Origin: Flavobacterium sp.
Lineage (GTDB): Bacteria; Bacteroidota; Bacteroidia; Flavobacteriales; Flavobacteriaceae
Length of the DNA stretch: 64,000 nt
Direction: 5' to 3'
Assembly (NCBI GenBank): GCA_016721735.1
Contig: JADKHM010000015.1
Coordinates: 186,001 to 250,000 of the forward strand
The position numbers and the translations under genes are program-made. The stretch's first letter is position 1. Every line of letters begins with the position of its first letter. Shown piece after piece: positions 26,157 through 34,452 of the stretch. Under the pieces are notes generated by a model, which did no database searches, had not been told where the DNA came from, and saw only the letters and a program-made list of their open reading frames with translations.

Positions 26157-26519
26157 ATGACAACACAACAAAATCTTTCGATTGCACACAAATGGTTTGA
26201 TGCTTTCAACAATCACAATTTAGAGCAATTGCTTTCTTTGTATGATGAAGAAGCGGAGCATTTTAGCCCGAAGTTAAAAATAAAGAAACCAGAAACCAAT
26301 GGTTTGGTGCAAGGAAAGCCAGCTTTGCACGACTGGTGGCAAGGTGCTTTTGAAACCATTCCAACTTTGCATTATCGAGTAACCTCACTCACCGCCGATG
26401 CCAATCGTGTCTTTATGGAATATGTGCGAACGGTAGCCAATGAACCAGACATGCTCGTGGCGGAAGTCTTAGAAATCAAAGATGGTAAGATTGTTTTTTC
26501 GAGAGTGTATCACGGATAG
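26157..26519 (+). CDS. SnoaL-like/NTF2-fold protein
   Basis: The 120-residue protein has the NTF2/SnoaL-like pattern: an N-terminal helix with HKWFDAFNNHNLEQLLSLYD, EAEHFSP, the GKPALHDWWQGAFETIP segment, and a C-terminal strand EIKDGKIVFSRVYHG. These small cone-shaped domains serve as isomerases, cyclases or ligand binders. The reaction here is not known. It begins just after a terminator, so it has its own promoter or depends on leaky read-through. Confidence 0.8.
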   Translation: MTTQQNLSIAHKWFDAFNNHNLEQLLSLYDEEAEHFSPKLKIKKPETNGLVQGKPALHDWWQGAFETIPTLHYRVTSLTADANRVFMEYVRTVANEPDMLVAEVLEIKDGKIVFSRVYHG

Positions 26520-26536
26520 CTAATCGCTAAACATTT

Positions 26537-26594
26537 CTTTGCGTCTCTGCGTCTTGGCGTGAAATGTATCTCGCAAAGGCGCAGAGACGCAAAG
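26537..26594. repeat. GCAAAG-type inverted repeat with perfect 15-bp arms
   Basis: CTTTGCGTCTCTGCG (26537-26551) pairs perfectly with CGCAGAGACGCAAAG (26580-26594). It belongs to the same dispersed family that flanks the GxxExxY gene and could end transcription from the SnoaL-like gene. Confidence 0.8.
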
Positions 26595-26631
26595 TTTATA
26601 GATAAATCGCTTGGAGTTAAAGTGCATTTAC

Positions 26632-26665
26632 AAAAAAAAGTCCAGATTTTCATCTGGACTTTTTT
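26632..26665. terminator. Bidirectional intrinsic terminator beside tRNA-Leu
   Basis: AAAAAAGTCCAGAT pairs with ATCTGGACTTTTTT around a TTTC loop. On the minus strand it ends the tRNA-Leu transcript, and on the plus strand it backs up the preceding gene. Confidence 0.85.
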
Positions 26666-26666
26666 G

Positions 26667-26748
26667 TGCGGATAATAGGACTCGAACCTACACGCCTTGC
26701 GGCACCAGATCCTAAGTCTGGCATGTCTACCAATTTCACCATATCCGC
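26667..26748 (-). tRNA. tRNA-Leu (anticodon TAG)
   Basis: The minus-strand sequence starts GCGGATATGGTGAAATTGGT and ends TATCCGC plus the discriminator A. The acceptor arms GCGGATA/TATCCGC pair fully. The anticodon stem CCAGA/TCTGG holds loop CTTAGGA with anticodon TAG, which reads CUA leucine codons. A long variable arm is present, as expected for class II tRNA-Leu, and the T arm contains GGTTCGAGTCC. CCA is not encoded. Confidence 0.95.
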
Positions 26749-26776
26749 GAAATAGAGGTGCAAATATAGATATTCT

Positions 26777-26870
26777 TTTTAAATTCCAAACATCAAATTC
26801 CAAATTACAATAAAAAAACATCAACTGGGACAAATTTGGAATTTGGAATTTCCCTTTTGGAATTTCAATT
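26777..26870. repeat. TTTGGAA-type heptamer repeats in inverted arrangement
   Basis: Words AAATTCCAAA and AAATTCCAAATT on the left face TTTGGAATTTGGAATTT and TTTTGGAATTT on the right. The unit TTTGGAA is 7 bp. The array lies just before the M20 peptidase promoter box TATATTTG (26873-26880). Confidence 0.75.
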
Positions 26871-26872
26871 TG

Positions 26873-26880
26873 TATATTTG
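26873..26880 (+). promoter_or_regulatory. -7 promoter box of the M20 peptidase gene
   Basis: TATATTTG fits TAnnTTTG and lies 24 nt before the ATG at 26905. The -33 region is occupied by the heptamer repeat array and no well-spaced TTG was found. Confidence 0.5.
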
Positions 26881-26904
26881 AAATACTAAAACATTCAAAT
26901 CAAC

Positions 26905-28293
26905 ATGGACAATATCAAACCATATGTGCAGCAGCACAAAGATCGCTTTATTAACGAGCTAATCGAATTACTAAAAATTCCTTCCGTAAGCGCCGATCCC
27001 GCTTATTCTCAAGATGTTATCGACACTTCAGAAGCCGTCAAAACGAGCCTTGAAAAAGCAGGTTGTGACTTTGTAGAAATCTGCGATACGCCTGGCTATC
27101 CGATTGTTTACGGTGAAAAAATAATCGATAAAAATTTACCAACCATATTAGTCTACGGACATTACGATGTGCAACCACCAGACCCGATGGATTTATGGAC
27201 ATCGCCTCCGTTTGAGCCTGTAATCAAAACCACCGAAATCCATCCGGAAGGCGCCATTTTCGCCCGCGGTTCTTGTGATGATAAAGGCCAAATGTATATG
27301 CATGTGAAAGCGCTAGAATATATGGTGCAATCCAACTCTTTGCCATGCAATGTGAAGTTTATGATTGAAGGGGAAGAAGAAGTCGGCTCGAAAAGTTTGG
27401 GCTGGTTTGTAGAACGCAATCAAGAAAAATTAGCCTGTGATGTGATCTTAATTTCCGATACGGGAATGATCTCTAACCAACAACCATCGATTACCACTGG
27501 ACTTCGTGGATTGAGTTACGTAGAAGTCGAAGTAACTGGACCCAATCGCGATTTGCATTCCGGTTTATACGGCGGAGCTGTCGCAAATCCCATCAACGTT
27601 TTGGCTAAGATGATCGCCTCGCTTCACGACGAAAATAACCACATCACCATCCCAGGTTTTTACGATAAAGTCGAAGAATTAACCGCAGCCGAAAGAGCCG
27701 AAATGGCCAAAGCGCCTTTCAATTTAGAAAACTACAAAAAAGCCTTAGACCTCAACGACATTTATGGCGAAAAAGGTTACGTGACGAATGAACGCAACTC
27801 GATCAGACCGACTTTAGACGTCAACGGAATTTGGGGCGGCTACACTGGCGAAGGCGCCAAAACAGTCATTGCAAGTAAAGCTTACGCGAAAATATCCATG
27901 CGCTTGGTGCCGCATCAAGACTGGGAAGAAATTACCGAATTATTCACCAAACATTTCGAAAGCATTGCGCCTGCAGGTGTTACCGTAAAAGTAAAACCAC
28001 ATCATGGCGGTCAAGGTTACGTGACGCCTATCGACAGCATTGGCTATAAAGCAGCGAATATGGCTTACACGGAAACCTTCGGAATTCCAGCGATTCCAGT
28101 GCGTTCGGGCGGAAGTATTCCGATTGTTGCCTTGTTCGAAAAAGAACTCAAAAGCAAAACAATCTTAATGGGATTCGGATTAGATTCGGATGCGATTCAC
28201 TCGCCCAACGAACATTTCGGAATTTTCAATTACCTCAAAGGCATCGAGACGATTCCGTTATTCTACAAATATTTTGTGGAGTTGAGTAAGTAA
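26905..28293 (+). CDS. M20-family metallopeptidase (dipeptidase)
   Basis: The 462-residue protein has the M20 zinc-site motifs in order: LVYGHYDVQPP (His ligand near residue 80), ARGSCDDKGQ (bridging Asp), EGEEEVGS (catalytic Glu and Glu ligand), DTGM and, near the C-terminus, SPNEHFG (last His). A lid/dimerisation domain splits the catalytic domain (about 190-350, with TGLRGLSYVEVEV and HSGLYGGAV). The layout fits the carnosinase/CNDP-like dipeptidases. No signal peptide is visible, so it should hydrolyse dipeptides in the cytoplasm. Confidence 0.92.
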   Translation: MDNIKPYVQQHKDRFINELIELLKIPSVSADPAYSQDVIDTSEAVKTSLEKAGCDFVEICDTPGYPIVYGEKIIDKNLPTILVYGHYDVQPPDPMDLWTSPPFEPVIKTTEIHPEGAIFARGSCDDKGQMYMHVKALEYMVQSNSLPCNVKFMIEGEEEVGSKSLGWFVERNQEKLACDVILISDTGMISNQQPSITTGLRGLSYVEVEVTGPNRDLHSGLYGGAVANPINVLAKMIASLHDENNHITIPGFYDKVEELTAAERAEMAKAPFNLENYKKALDLNDIYGEKGYVTNERNSIRPTLDVNGIWGGYTGEGAKTVIASKAYAKISMRLVPHQDWEEITELFTKHFESIAPAGVTVKVKPHHGGQGYVTPIDSIGYKAANMAYTETFGIPAIPVRSGGSIPIVALFEKELKSKTILMGFGLDSDAIHSPNEHFGIFNYLKGIETIPLFYKYFVELSK

Positions 28294-28298
28294 AAGTC

Positions 28299-28358
28299 AA
28301 CACGAATTCCACGGATTAACACGAAAAAATTAGTGCTAATTCGTGGAATTCGTGTTTT
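28299..28358. terminator. Long inverted repeat after the peptidase gene
   Basis: AACACGAATTCCACG (28299-28313) pairs perfectly with CGTGGAATTCGTGTT (28342-28356), followed by TTTAT. It is a likely transcript end and also resembles the dispersed intergenic repeats found elsewhere in the window. Confidence 0.7.
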
Positions 28359-28365
28359 ATATTAT

Positions 28366-28500
28366 GGCGTTACCTCAAGGGTCGGGCTTTCCGCACTCGC
28401 TTTTTTTGTTTTGTCGGACCTATTGCAAACGATTGGACTATTTCTAAAAACAAAAAAGAGCTCAAACATATGCTGCAATCCCTAACGCACACTCCTGCAA
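28366..28500. repeat. Dispersed intergenic element GGCGTTACC ... CCCTAACGC
   Basis: The element starts GGCGTTACCTCAAGGGTCGG, has a CTTTCCGCACTCGC core and ends CAATCCCTAACGCAC. GCGTTA near the start can pair with TAACGC near the end. It has the look of a recurrent non-coding element. The middle, about 28397-28470, contains a T-run and unrelated AT-rich sequence. No gene is seen here. Confidence 0.4.
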
Positions 28501-28514
28501 AAACCAATTTCACT

Positions 28515-28799
28515 TTAACTTCCGGCAATTGGCGATCCAAAAACACCAACTGCAAGTTCTGCCCAAATTAGAAGAAACAGGGTGAGAATGCTCAAACAAA
28601 GTAAGATTCTGTATTTGACCGTCGTGACTTTTCGCAAAACAAATTCGCACAAAAAACCAGTTCCGAGCAGTAGCGCTCCCATGACCATAAAATCGAACAG
28701 CGACCAATTTACTTCTGTGGTCATTTGCATCGCAAGGAATGGAATGAATAGCAGGAAAGCCACGATACTTAAGACAATAATATACCTTTGGTTTTTCAT
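28515..28799 (-). CDS. Small membrane protein with three helices, function unknown
   Basis: The 94-residue product has three predicted membrane helices. The conserved-looking segment EVNWSLFDFMVMGALLLGTG is followed by FLCEFVLRKV. I use the ATG at 28799 (MKNQRYIIVL). I recognise this as a type often found in flavobacteria, but I know no function. An overlapping longer frame on the same strand with a different register is not convincing. Confidence 0.7.
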   Translation of the reverse strand: MKNQRYIIVLSIVAFLLFIPFLAMQMTTEVNWSLFDFMVMGALLLGTGFLCEFVLRKVTTVKYRILLCLSILTLFLLIWAELAVGVFGSPIAGS

Positions 28800-28909
28800 G
28801 ATGATAATGGGCATTTTGAGAAAGCAAAAGGGTAATCTTCAAATATTGACTCCAATGTAAGAAAAATTTGCTTTCTCCTAATTGAAACAATCAAACTTAA
28901 TCGATTAAA

Positions 28910-30145
28910 CTATTTTTTATTCTTCTCTTCAATCCACCTCGACATATATTTGGTGCTCGCTGTCGTGTGATGTAGCAAGATCGCACCCATGAAATTAGCA
29001 TTTCGATGTGGCGCCAAATTATTTTGCAACGATGCAAGGTGCGCCATAAAATCAATTTCAAAAAAAGATCTTTCATACCGCTCGTTGACAATCACCACGC
29101 CATTTTGTTGCGCTTGCTTCCACGAAATTTGATTTTGATACAAAACAACCGCGGCCTTTGCAATAGCTTCTGGATCATCGGCAATACTGCCGCTCCAAGC
29201 CAAATTTCCATGCATCGACTCTGCACCAATACTGGTCGTAACACTTGGAGTTCCGCATTGCATCGCTTCGATGAGTTTGCCTTTAGCTCCAGCACCAAAT
29301 CGCAATGGAGCTAAAACTATTCTCGCTTTCGAAACAACCTCAAAGGCATTTTTCGCGCGACCTAAAACCAAAAACCGCTCTTTGGGATTGTGTAACTGTA
29401 GTACTTTTTGCGACGGATAAGCCCCATAAATTTGCATCGAGGCTTCTGGCAATTCCTTTCGGATAAGCGGCCAAATAGCTTCTTTGAGATATTGCACAGC
29501 ATTCCAATTGGGCTCGTGTAAAAAATTCCCAATAAAAATAAAGTCTTTTCGTTCTTCAAAAGAAAGCCAACTTTGAATCGTTTCTTGATCAATAGCATCC
29601 ACTAAGAAAGGTAAATAATACAATAGACTTTGATCTATTTTAAAGTGTTTTTGCAACAATTCGACTTCCATTTCAGAAATCAATAATGAAATATCACAGC
29701 GCAAAATACTGGCAATTTCCCGTTTCGCGGTATCTGAAAACAAATCATCTAAATGAAAATCCGCTTGTTCTTTGGTCGCTTTTTGCCGCGCGATACGTAA
29801 CGAATGTAAGTCGATCGTGTCTAATACCCGCAAAGCATTCGGGCATTGTTCCGCAACCCGCCAACCAAATTGTTCCTCGACCATAAATCGATCGAACAAA
29901 ACTATGGTTGGTTGCAACGCTTTTACAAAATCATCAAAACCAGAATCATTGATTGCAATAGCTACTTTTTCAACGCCAAGATTGGTTAGGTCGAACATAA
30001 ACTCACTGTCTGAGGCAGCGCTAGCAAAAGTAATTTTCCAACCTTGTTTCAAAAACAGTTCGATGAGTTGCAACATGCGTGTTCCCGCTCCAGAAGAATT
30101 CGGTTCGGGCCATACAAATCCAATAATCAAAAGTTGTTGCGGCAT
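28910..30145 (-). CDS. Glycosyltransferase, GT4-like (GT-B fold)
   Basis: The 411-residue protein has an N-terminal Rossmann-like half beginning LLIIGFVWPEPNSSGAGTRM, where the SSGAG segment fits the donor/acceptor loop of GT4 enzymes. The C-terminal donor half contains DFIFIGNFLHEPNWNAVQ (about 220-237), RFGAGAKGKLIEAMQCGTPS (about 305-324) and VTTSIGAE. The E-(x7)-E-like motif is represented by KGKLIEAMQCGTP. It probably transfers a sugar to a surface polysaccharide or lipid carrier. The specific sugar cannot be read. It stands alone between unrelated genes. Confidence 0.88.
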   Translation of the reverse strand: MPQQLLIIGFVWPEPNSSGAGTRMLQLIELFLKQGWKITFASAASDSEFMFDLTNLGVEKVAIAINDSGFDDFVKALQPTIVLFDRFMVEEQFGWRVAEQCPNALRVLDTIDLHSLRIARQKATKEQADFHLDDLFSDTAKREIASILRCDISLLISEMEVELLQKHFKIDQSLLYYLPFLVDAIDQETIQSWLSFEERKDFIFIGNFLHEPNWNAVQYLKEAIWPLIRKELPEASMQIYGAYPSQKVLQLHNPKERFLVLGRAKNAFEVVSKARIVLAPLRFGAGAKGKLIEAMQCGTPSVTTSIGAESMHGNLAWSGSIADDPEAIAKAAVVLYQNQISWKQAQQNGVVIVNERYERSFFEIDFMAHLASLQNNLAPHRNANFMGAILLHHTTASTKYMSRWIEEKNKK

Positions 30146-30273
30146 GTGAAAGCGGGTATTAACGCCTGCAAATTAAAGCAAATTATTATTGACAAGAACT
30201 CAAAAAAGTATAAAACAAATCAAGACAAACGAATAAAAATCAACAAATTATAACAATATAAATTTATTGGCGT

Positions 30274-30281
30274 TAAATTTG
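30274..30281 (+). promoter_or_regulatory. -7-like box before DUF4407 gene
   Basis: TAAATTTG matches TAnnTTTG, 53 nt before the ATG at 30335. No well-spaced -33 TTG is seen. Confidence 0.4.
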
Positions 30282-30334
30282 TAAAATCATCAATCATCAT
30301 TGCTAGACACGTTTTAGCATCTAAATCAATCATC

Positions 30335-31471
30335 ATGTTAAAATCCTTTTTTCTGCTCTGCTCTGGAGTCGACAAAAACCTGCTACAAGGTTGCTCCGAA
30401 GGCGAACAAACCAAATATGTTGGAATTGGCGCCACCGTTTTCTTCACCGCCGTTATGGCTTTTATCGCTAGTGCATACGCGCTCTTTACTGTCTTTGACA
30501 GCGTCTATCCCGCCTTGCTTTTTGGCGTTGTTTGGGGTTTATTGATTTTCAATCTCGACCGATTTATAGTATCTACCATTCGAAAGAGAGATAATTTTTT
30601 GAACGAATTGATACAAGCCTCACCGCGAATAATCCTCGCGATCATTATCGCCATCGTCATTTCAAAACCTTTAGAAATCAAGATTTTTGAAAAGGAAATC
30701 AATACGGTTTTATTGAAAGAAAAAAACGCCATGGCATTGAACAATAAGAAAGAAGTGGCGAATTATTTCCAATCCGATCTCGATAAAAACAAAACAGAAA
30801 TCGACAGTCTTAAATCTGAAATCACCAAAAAAGAAACAGAAGTTAATCGTCTTTACGAAACCTATATCAGCGAAGCCGAAGGCACTAAAGGCACGATGAA
30901 ATTGGGGAAAGGTCCGGTCTTTAAAGAAAAAATTGCCAAACATGACTTGGCGAAAGCAGAACTCGACACCTTACGAAAAAACAATTTGGATAAAATTGCC
31001 GAACGTGAGAAAAAAGCCAAAACATTGCAAGCAGATTTGGATAAAAAAGTCACCGACACCCAACCGATTATTGACGGATTCGACGGATTGATGGCGCGAA
31101 TTAATGCATTAGGAAAGTTGCCGCTGATTCCTTCTCTATTTATCATGTTGTTGTTCCTTGCCATTGAAACTTCGCCTATTATTGCCAAGTTATTGTCACC
31201 AAAAGGAGAATACGACTACAAATTAGAAGATATTGAAACCGCGCTGAAAGCAACGTTAACACAAGACAAATACCAACGAGAATTATTGGTTAAGACCAGC
31301 GCCGGCATGCATGATCGCGTATACGATGACATTTCACAAGATAAGAAACTCTATGATTTGCAGCGTAAAAAAGCGACAGAATTACTGGAGTTGCAGGCGA
31401 ATGGCTTTTGGAAAAACAGAAAAATACTTTGTGATTTTGCCACGAAGACACTAAGACACGAATTTAATTAG
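30335..31471 (+). CDS. DUF4407 membrane protein
   Basis: The 378-residue protein starts LKSFFLLCSGVDKNLLQGCS, typical of DUF4407. It has two helices at about 28-75 (including FDSVYPALLFGVVWGLLIFN), LDRFIVSTIRKRD, and a third helix (SPRIILAIIIAIVISKPLE). A long charged coiled coil follows at about 125-245, and then a C-terminal helix (LPLIPSLFIMLLFLAIETSP). The function of the family is unknown. The last ~12 residues (CDFATKTLRHEF) are read out of a dispersed GCAAAG-type repeat, so the native C-terminus may have been altered when the repeat inserted. Confidence 0.88.
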   Translation: MLKSFFLLCSGVDKNLLQGCSEGEQTKYVGIGATVFFTAVMAFIASAYALFTVFDSVYPALLFGVVWGLLIFNLDRFIVSTIRKRDNFLNELIQASPRIILAIIIAIVISKPLEIKIFEKEINTVLLKEKNAMALNNKKEVANYFQSDLDKNKTEIDSLKSEITKKETEVNRLYETYISEAEGTKGTMKLGKGPVFKEKIAKHDLAKAELDTLRKNNLDKIAEREKKAKTLQADLDKKVTDTQPIIDGFDGLMARINALGKLPLIPSLFIMLLFLAIETSPIIAKLLSPKGEYDYKLEDIETALKATLTQDKYQRELLVKTSAGMHDRVYDDISQDKKLYDLQRKKATELLELQANGFWKNRKILCDFATKTLRHEFN

Positions 31472-31523
31472 TCTAAAAACAAAAAACCCGATCAACAGTT
31501 AATCGGGTTTTTTGTTTTTAGAC
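31471..31523. terminator. Bidirectional terminator with 22-bp perfect stem
   Basis: Arms 31471-31492 and 31502-31523 are perfect reverse complements, with core AAAAAACCCGAT/ATCGGGTTTTTT and a 9-nt loop. It separates the convergent DUF4407 and MmcQ/YjbR genes. Confidence 0.9.
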
Positions 31524-31549
31524 TTTGTGACTTTGCGTCTTCGCGGCAT

Positions 31550-31918
31550 CTATTCCGAACTTAAAACCTCAGCCTGAATTTTCTTCGTCAAGCTTTTAAA
31601 AACCAAATCATAAGAATGATCGATCAATTCTTTTAGAAATTTATCAGACAGATCTCTATTAACTTTCACCGTATTCCAATGCACCTTGCTCATATGATAA
31701 CCAGGTTGAATATCGTCGTATTCTGCTCGCAATTCTTCTGCTCGTTCTGGATCGCATTTTAAATTTACCGACGGATTTCCTTTTTCCCATTCTTGCAATG
31801 AAGCAAGGGCGAACATCTTTCCACCTACTTTAAAAACCAAAGTGTCTTCATCAAACGGAAAATGTTCAGTTACTCCTTTTTTAGAAAGACAATAGTCGAA
31901 ATACTGTTGAATATTCAT
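31550..31918 (-). CDS. MmcQ/YjbR-family protein
   Basis: The 122-residue protein starts MNIQQYFDYCLSKKGVTEHF. It contains PFDEDTLVFKVGGKMFAL, the cysteine-bearing strand VNLKCDPERAEELR and PGYHMSKVHWNTV, all typical of the MmcQ/YjbR (CyaY-like) fold. It is often called DNA-binding, but the role is poorly known. The start at 31918 follows a heptamer array, and seven extra upstream codons were dropped. Cytoplasmic. Confidence 0.88.
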   Translation of the reverse strand: MNIQQYFDYCLSKKGVTEHFPFDEDTLVFKVGGKMFALASLQEWEKGNPSVNLKCDPERAEELRAEYDDIQPGYHMSKVHWNTVKVNRDLSDKFLKELIDHSYDLVFKSLTKKIQAEVLSSE

Positions 31919-31941
31919 TTTTCTTTTCTCTAATTTCAAAA

Positions 31942-31986
31942 ATCAATTATCAATTATCAATTATCAATTATCAATTATCAATTATT
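31942..31986. repeat. Heptamer tandem array, unit CAATTAT
   Basis: About six copies of the 7-bp unit CAATTAT lie between the MmcQ/YjbR gene and the acetyltransferase stop, overlapping the latter. This is the same unit (in reverse complement) as the array at 22644-22675. Confidence 0.9.
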
Positions 31987-32386
31987 TAATAATTTTTTCC
32001 ATCATCCGTTCTGGATGGGCTAATAATTTAAATCCGAATTTTTCATAAATATGATGCGCATCTCGTGTTGCCAAACGCCAAATTTTTACGTTCTGCAATT
32101 GTGGCTCATTCATCATGGCTTCCATCAAAATCGAGGAATAGCCTTTTCCACGATGTGCTTCATCAATAAAAACATCCATCATATAAGCAAAAACCACGTA
32201 ATCGGTAATTACTCTAGCAAAACCAATTTGCTGGTCGTCGAGATAAATTCCGAAGCAAAAAGAATGATCAATCGTAGTTTGAACTTCTTCTTTGGTTCTT
32301 CCCGCAGCCCAATAAATATCTTTCAGAAAACGTTGCACAAATGGAACGTCTAACTTCGTCTTGTCTGTTGATATTTGTATCATCAT
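31982..32386 (-). CDS. GNAT-family N-acetyltransferase
   Basis: The 134-residue protein has the GNAT core: IGFARVITDYVVFAYMMDVF (beta4 strand), followed by IDEAHRGKGYSSILMEAMM with the acetyl-CoA pyrophosphate loop RGKGYS. HHIYEKFGFKLL is the family C-terminal motif. The substrate is unknown. Its start overlaps the stop of the upstream cyclase-family gene by 1 nt, so the two form an operon. Confidence 0.9.
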   Translation of the reverse strand: MMIQISTDKTKLDVPFVQRFLKDIYWAAGRTKEEVQTTIDHSFCFGIYLDDQQIGFARVITDYVVFAYMMDVFIDEAHRGKGYSSILMEAMMNEPQLQNVKIWRLATRDAHHIYEKFGFKLLAHPERMMEKIIK

Positions 32387-33153
32387 TATTGTATTGAAAA
32401 AAGCAGTGGCTTGCTAGGACTCGCATCGTTCTCAAAGGACGCTATTTGCAGATTTAAGAAATAACTACCATCTTTCACCTCATCCGCAACGTAAATTAAT
32501 TCCGTAATAGTCGCATTCAATCGCGCATCCGCATTGAGATTGTTGATGTCTTTAACATTCCAAAATGCTTTGTGCGCCAAAAGCAAACCATCGTCGTGTT
32601 CTTTATCGACACTGGGTAAATCAATCAACAAATGCTGAATTCCATTTTCTCTAATAAAAATCGCTGCCGCTTCTTCAAGATAAGGCGGATTGGTATTGGA
32701 ATATTTTTGATGTAATTTCTCTTCATCGTTGGGCAAAGTGCGAATAACTATTGCTTCTGGAGTCTTTCCTGCTAACGCTTTCTCAACTTGATTCCTTGTG
32801 ATTACCCAATCTTCAGTAATCCATTCTGGAGCAATAGAAATGAGTTCTGCCACAAAGAAAAACTGTTGCAACAATTGATTGACGCTGTAAAAATCTCGGG
32901 TAATATGACCCAAACATTCAGTGTGCGTGCCGTGTCCGTGTGGGTTAAAGTGAATGTTGTTGAAATTGGTCGATGAACTTCCTTCTGAAACTTTGCCAAT
33001 CCAATCCCCAAAACGAACAGGTTCGATAACTGGTTTGTCTAGATACCAAGCGATTGGGTTTTTATCGGTGTTGGTAAGTGGAATCGAAATGTCGATGGGT
33101 TGGGAAAGATCGACTTTGAAGGTTTGGTTTTTGTGTTGAATTGTTGTTTGCAC
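32386..33153 (-). CDS. Cyclase-family protein (kynurenine formamidase/arylformamidase-like)
   Basis: The 255-residue product carries the metal-binding signature HFNPHGHGTHTECLG near residue 70, the HxGTHxD-type motif of the cyclase/arylformamidase family. LLIDLPSVDKEHDDG follows near residue 180. Known members are Mn- or Zn-dependent amidohydrolases. I place the start at the GTG at 33151-33153 (VQTTIQHKN). The longer ATG frame adds 14 residues that are read from a dispersed GCAAAG-type repeat. The stop overlaps the acetyltransferase start. Confidence 0.82.
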   Translation of the reverse strand: MQTTIQHKNQTFKVDLSQPIDISIPLTNTDKNPIAWYLDKPVIEPVRFGDWIGKVSEGSSSTNFNNIHFNPHGHGTHTECLGHITRDFYSVNQLLQQFFFVAELISIAPEWITEDWVITRNQVEKALAGKTPEAIVIRTLPNDEEKLHQKYSNTNPPYLEEAAAIFIRENGIQHLLIDLPSVDKEHDDGLLLAHKAFWNVKDINNLNADARLNATITELIYVADEVKDGSYFLNLQIASFENDASPSKPLLFSIQ

Positions 33154-33233
33154 TCGTCTTGTTTTGTGCCGCAAAGGCTCTAAGTCACTAAGCATTTGAA
33201 TTCGTGCCTTTGTGTCTTTGTGGCGAATTGTAA

Positions 33234-34367
33234 TTACTCCAAATTTATCAAAAATAAATCACTCGCAATTCCATCTGTCAAAAACTTCCCTTTTGTAGTT
33301 GTTTTTAGAATATCTCCATCGATTGAAAGAAAGCCGTCTTCAAGAAACTTGGCTGATTGTTGTTTTAAATAAATCAATGTTTCTAATCCAAATTCGATTT
33401 CAATTCGATTCAAATCAACGCCCCAAATCGTCCGCAATCCAGTCATGATATATTCATTGTAGCGATCGTTCATGGATAGCGTTTCTACTTCACTCGGCAA
33501 TTGATTGTCCTGAATCGATTTCAAATACAAACTGTTATTCGACACATTCCAACTTCTCGAAACGCCATCATAGCTGTGCGCTGACGGACCGATGCCAAGG
33601 TATTTTTTTCCTAACCAATAGGCAGAATTGTTTTTAGAAAAGTAATTCGGTTTGCCAAAATTGGAAAGTTCATAATGAATAAAACCACGTTCTTGAAGCA
33701 TTTCGACCAAGATCGAAAATTGTTCTTGCGCAACATCATCGTTCGGTTGTGCAATTTTTCCCGTTTGAATCAGTTTCTTCAACGCCGTTTTTGGTTCGAC
33801 TGTCAAAGCATAACTTGAGATATGCGGAACTCCAAATGACAAAGCAGTTTCAATGTTTTGAATCCATCTTTCGTGGCTCATTCCAGGAATGCCATAAATC
33901 AAATCGACCGAAATATTATCAAAGTGTTTGGTAGCTTCGGTTAAACAAGCTTTGGCTTCCTCGGCATTGTGCGCGCGGTTCATCATCCTCAAATCATCTT
34001 CAAAAAACGATTGGATACCTATGGATAAACGATTGATTCGGTTTTTAGAGAATTCAAGGATTCGCTCGTTTGATAAATCGTCAGGATTCGCCTCGAGTGT
34101 AATTTCAGGATCTTCAGCGACGTTATAATTTTGATAAACGGCGTCAATCAACAATGTCAATTCCTTGATATACAATACACTTGGCGTTCCACCACCGAAA
34201 TAAATGGTTTCAATCGTTTCGTTTCGAAACTCTTCTGCTCGTAAATGCAGTTCTTTTGTCAATGCCAACACCATATCGGTTTTCTTTTTCATCGAAGTCG
34301 AAAAATGAAAGTCGCAATAGTGACAAGCTTGTTTGCAGAAAGGGATATGAATATAAATGCCAGACAT
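33234..34367 (-). CDS. hemW: HemW, radical SAM heme chaperone-like protein
   Basis: The 377-residue protein starts MSGIYIHIPFCKQACHYCDF, with the radical SAM cluster cysteines Cys11, Cys15 and Cys18 in CxxxCxxC. YFGGGTPS near residue 61, RLSIGIQSF near 136 and DLIYGIPG follow. The C-terminal HemW domain includes YELSNFGKP and NSAYWLGKKYLGIGPSAHSY. HemW proteins insert heme into respiratory enzymes and were formerly called coproporphyrinogen oxidase-like. The protein is full length. Between its stop and the cyclase gene lies a dispersed repeat. Confidence 0.93.
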   Translation of the reverse strand: MSGIYIHIPFCKQACHYCDFHFSTSMKKKTDMVLALTKELHLRAEEFRNETIETIYFGGGTPSVLYIKELTLLIDAVYQNYNVAEDPEITLEANPDDLSNERILEFSKNRINRLSIGIQSFFEDDLRMMNRAHNAEEAKACLTEATKHFDNISVDLIYGIPGMSHERWIQNIETALSFGVPHISSYALTVEPKTALKKLIQTGKIAQPNDDVAQEQFSILVEMLQERGFIHYELSNFGKPNYFSKNNSAYWLGKKYLGIGPSAHSYDGVSRSWNVSNNSLYLKSIQDNQLPSEVETLSMNDRYNEYIMTGLRTIWGVDLNRIEIEFGLETLIYLKQQSAKFLEDGFLSIDGDILKTTTKGKFLTDGIASDLFLINLE

Positions 34368-34370
34368 TTT

Positions 34371-34452
34371 AATTTGAAAATTTTATGATTTGAAAATTTG
34401 AGAATGACCGAACCGCATTGATTTTATTTTCAAATTGGCACATTTTCAAATT
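34371..34452. repeat. AATTTGAAAAT-type repeats in inverted arrangement
   Basis: ATTTTCAAATT occurs at 34426-34436 and 34442-34452 with spacer GGCAC. Facing copies TTTGAAAATTT occur at 34371-34404. The right array overlaps the last codon of ruvC. Confidence 0.75.

Noticed and set aside
26510..26833. Open frame on the minus strand across tRNA-Leu and flanking repeats
   Set aside because: It reads through a tRNA gene, a terminator and dispersed repeats, has no recognisable domain, and overlaps the end of the SnoaL-like gene.
28510..28890. Longer overlapping minus-strand frame covering the small membrane protein gene
   Set aside because: The other register (28515-28799) has clean hydrophobic helices and a conserved-looking segment. 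This one has mixed composition and no domain.
29772..30149. Plus-strand frame inside the GT4 gene
   Set aside because: Antisense shadow of a glycosyltransferase with clear motifs.
30335..31471. DUF4407 protein as an anti-phage or secretion component
   Set aside because: Neighbours are unrelated housekeeping genes and no partner genes support such a role.
22644..31986. Heptamer arrays as a CRISPR array
   Set aside because: The units are only 7 bp and directly abut each other without spacers, and no cas genes are nearby.
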